Made by a program: the position numbers and the translations under genes. 64,000 bases of DNA, from NCBI GenBank assembly GCA_018699935.1, contig JABISF010000015.1, positions 29,698 through 93,697 of the forward strand. The letters run 5' to 3'. The notes below the pieces were generated by a model. It did not search any database. It was not told the DNA's origin and saw only the letters and a list, made by a program, of their open reading frames with translations. Below, piece after piece: positions 62,494 through 64,000 of this stretch. This stretch comes from Flavobacteriaceae bacterium (GTDB lineage Bacteria > Bacteroidota > Bacteroidia > Flavobacteriales > Flavobacteriaceae). The stretch's first letter is position 1; each line of letters starts with the position of its first letter.

Positions 62494-63555
62494 ATGATTA
62501 AATTTTTACTTTCAATATTCACTGTCCTGTTGCTATTTTCTTGTCAAACCGAGGAAAGCGGTATGGAAGCTGTTGACACATCAGCTCCCTCTATCAAAAA
62601 TCAAAACCCACCTGCCAATACTACAGACTCAAGCACGGATTCCAGCTCAGACAGTACAACAGACAATACAACCGATAGTAGTACGACTAGCACGGACGAT
62701 GGTTGTGTATTGTATGAATTGTATACGGAAAGACCCGATTGTGCAGTGACCCTTAGCTTGTCTAACGAAGTTTCCATAAGAACACAAAACAGTAATCGAA
62801 TCATTACCTCCAACAACATCCCTGAACACAAAGTTGGATTGTTTGGTGGCGGTATAGGCTCATTGAATCCCAATTCAATTAGTGAGCAAAATTCGACTTA
62901 CACCATAAGCCTGAACCCTATTGCGGATGAAAATTTTACGAATTTGGTAAATGAAAATGGAAACCAATACAGTTTTGGAGTACTGTTGAATGGCGTTGAA
63001 CTAGACCCAGTTCCTGCCGAGCCCTGGCCCCATGAAGGCTTAATGAGTCCGAATGCCAATTGGGATTGGAATTTAGAAGCTCCTAACGTAAATATCGGAA
63101 TGGATTGTAATATTGCCCATGTACAACCCACCGGAAAATATCATTATCATGGGATGTCAGCCTTATACTTGGAGTCGATTGATATTAGTGATTCACAAAT
63201 GACGCTAGTAGGCTATGCGGGTGATGGTTATCCGATCTATTACAAATATGTGTACTCCGATGCCTCGGATGCCAGTTCTGAAGTGGTTGCGATCAGTTCC
63301 AGCTATCAGTTGAAAACTGGAGAACGTCCAGGTGACGGTGTTACTGCTCCCTGCGGTGCCTACACAGGTGTTTATGGCAATGATCATGAATACATAGAAA
63401 GCTTGAGCGAATTGGATGAAGCCAATGGTAGAACAGGAGTAACTCCAGAATATCCTAACGGAACTTATTATTATGTCATCACGGACACCTATCCTTGGAT
63501 TCCTCGTTACTTTAGAGCAACACCTTCTAAAGATTTTAAAATTGGTCCTTCCTAA
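62494..63555 (+). CDS. YHYH-domain lipoprotein
   Basis: A 353-aa lipoprotein (LLFSC, C17, followed by QTEES). Residues about 40-70 are a low-complexity serine/threonine/aspartate linker. The rest is a YHYH domain, recognised from IGMDCNIAHVQPTGKYHYHGMS (the naming motif), LVGYAGDGYPIYYKY, TAPCGAYTGVYGNDHEYIE, LDEANGRTGVTPEYPNGTYYYVITDTYPWIPRYFRA. YHYH proteins are extracytoplasmic and unstudied; the conserved histidines suggest metal binding. The next gene starts within its last codons. Confidence 0.88.
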   Translation: MIKFLLSIFTVLLLFSCQTEESGMEAVDTSAPSIKNQNPPANTTDSSTDSSSDSTTDNTTDSSTTSTDDGCVLYELYTERPDCAVTLSLSNEVSIRTQNSNRIITSNNIPEHKVGLFGGGIGSLNPNSISEQNSTYTISLNPIADENFTNLVNENGNQYSFGVLLNGVELDPVPAEPWPHEGLMSPNANWDWNLEAPNVNIGMDCNIAHVQPTGKYHYHGMSALYLESIDISDSQMTLVGYAGDGYPIYYKYVYSDASDASSEVVAISSSYQLKTGERPGDGVTAPCGAYTGVYGNDHEYIESLSELDEANGRTGVTPEYPNGTYYYVITDTYPWIPRYFRATPSKDFKIGPS

Positions 63556-64000
63556 TCGATTAACTCTAAACTATTCTTTCATCCTCCTCTTCCTCTGCCT
63601 TGGCACAGGATTGTGGGCGCATGATCCTCATACTGCCATTTATACTTTTAGCGAGTACAGCTCTACAACTGAGGTCACTGCAGAATTTCCATGGTTGTTG
63701 CGCAATGCAATGATGGCTTTTCAACCAGCACTCAAGGAAGCCAAAACCCGCGAAGCATATATGGCGGTACTGAAAGCCTACGTTTCCTCACATTTTGTAT
63801 TGAGCGACAAAACCGGGAAGTCTTTACCGTTGATTGACATCATTGAAAAAAAAGATCCCAACCACCATTCTGGGACTTTTCTTATGATTTTTGAAGGGAC
63901 TGAGGTCGCCAAAGTGTACAACAATATTTTATTGGATTTTTCTCCCAAACATCAAAATTTTCATACCGTTCAAAAAGCGGCTTCCCCCTATTCTTTTATA
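63543..64000 (+). CDS. Secreted protein of unknown function, 3' end cut by window edge
   Basis: An open frame runs to the right edge without a stop. It has a signal-peptide-like start (LNYSFILLFLCLGTGLWA) and then HDPHTAIYTFSEYSSTTEVTAEFPWLLRNAMM, a helical segment and LVSSHF-like sequence with VLSDKTGKSLPL. There is no ATG before the signal segment; TTG at 63543 overlaps the YHYH stop by 13 nt and is the best start I see. I do not recognise the family. Close coupling suggests it works with the YHYH protein. Confidence 0.6.

Noticed and set aside
62610..62700. Short serine/threonine/aspartate repeats as a CRISPR or tandem repeat array
   Set aside because: They are irregular codons for a low-complexity protein linker, in frame, with no spacer structure.

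Overview
The window reads as chromosomal DNA of a member of the Bacteroidota, most likely a marine Flavobacteriia-type bacterium. The pointers are a stand-alone type IX secretion C-terminal domain, several TAnnTTTG-type -7 promoter elements, proteins found mainly in this phylum (DUF4271, DUF4296, DUF3098, DUF6970), an ExbB/ExbD cluster next to rpoN, a 3HCDH-first beta-oxidation protein, and many lipoproteins with glycan-active domains. No phage, transposase, integrase, CRISPR array or rRNA is visible. One tRNA (Ser, GGA) is present. Genes are packed tightly with many 4-nt stop/start overlaps.

Layout. 1-5.6 kb: a PhoB/PhoR-like two-component pair (kinase cut by the left edge), a mini type IX sorting-domain protein, a LuxE-like protein, tyrS and an SDR reductase. 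5.6-11.2 kb: DUF4296 lipoprotein, dihydroorotase and polyprenol-phosphate mannosyltransferase-like GT2; DUF4271 with hemD; DUF423; an Lrp regulator; a zinc metallopeptidase. 11.3-27.1 kb: housekeeping block with leuS, ftsX-DUF3098-uppP-truB, nadA-nadB-nadC, pyrH-frr, an RND/MMPL exporter, asnS and rpoN. 27.1-31.8 kb: an outer-membrane beta-barrel, two exbD genes, a small membrane protein and exbB, tRNA-Ser, TatD and a retropepsin-like protein. 31.8-35.8 kb: odhB and odhA (2-oxoglutarate dehydrogenase). 35.9-40 kb: umuC-umuD (order reversed from the E. coli one), a DUF6970 lipoprotein and a sodium/solute symporter. 40-46.2 kb: a small ABC transporter, then tetR, thiolase and the beta-oxidation multifunctional protein, with a divergent SCP2-like gene.

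46.3-62.4 kb is the accessory part. A compact minus-strand operon encodes GH29 fucosidase, a NagX-like membrane acyltransferase, sulfatase, GH29 fucosidase and sulfatase. It faces a plus-strand pair encoding a secreted SGNH esterase and a GH33 sialidase, with an imperfect 20-bp palindrome between them. Nearby lie DUF2911, a secreted endonuclease/phosphatase-fold protein, a bactofilin, a CotH-like lipoprotein, an alkaline-phosphatase-superfamily lipoprotein and a GH3 glycosidase. Together these suggest breakdown of sulfated, fucosylated and possibly sialylated glycans at the cell surface, but there is no SusC/SusD pair here, so this is not a complete polysaccharide utilisation locus. The window ends with a YHYH-domain lipoprotein and a secreted protein cut by the right edge.

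The clearest regulatory signal is a perfect 19-bp palindrome between the beta-oxidation operon and the SCP2-like gene. It is best explained as the operator of the TetR repressor encoded at the end of that operon. I found no clearly new multi-gene system. The strongest leads are the glycan locus, the TetR/SCP2 link, a CotH plus phosphatase lipoprotein pair sharing a C-Q-T-E signature with a third lipoprotein, and the orphan type IX sorting domain.
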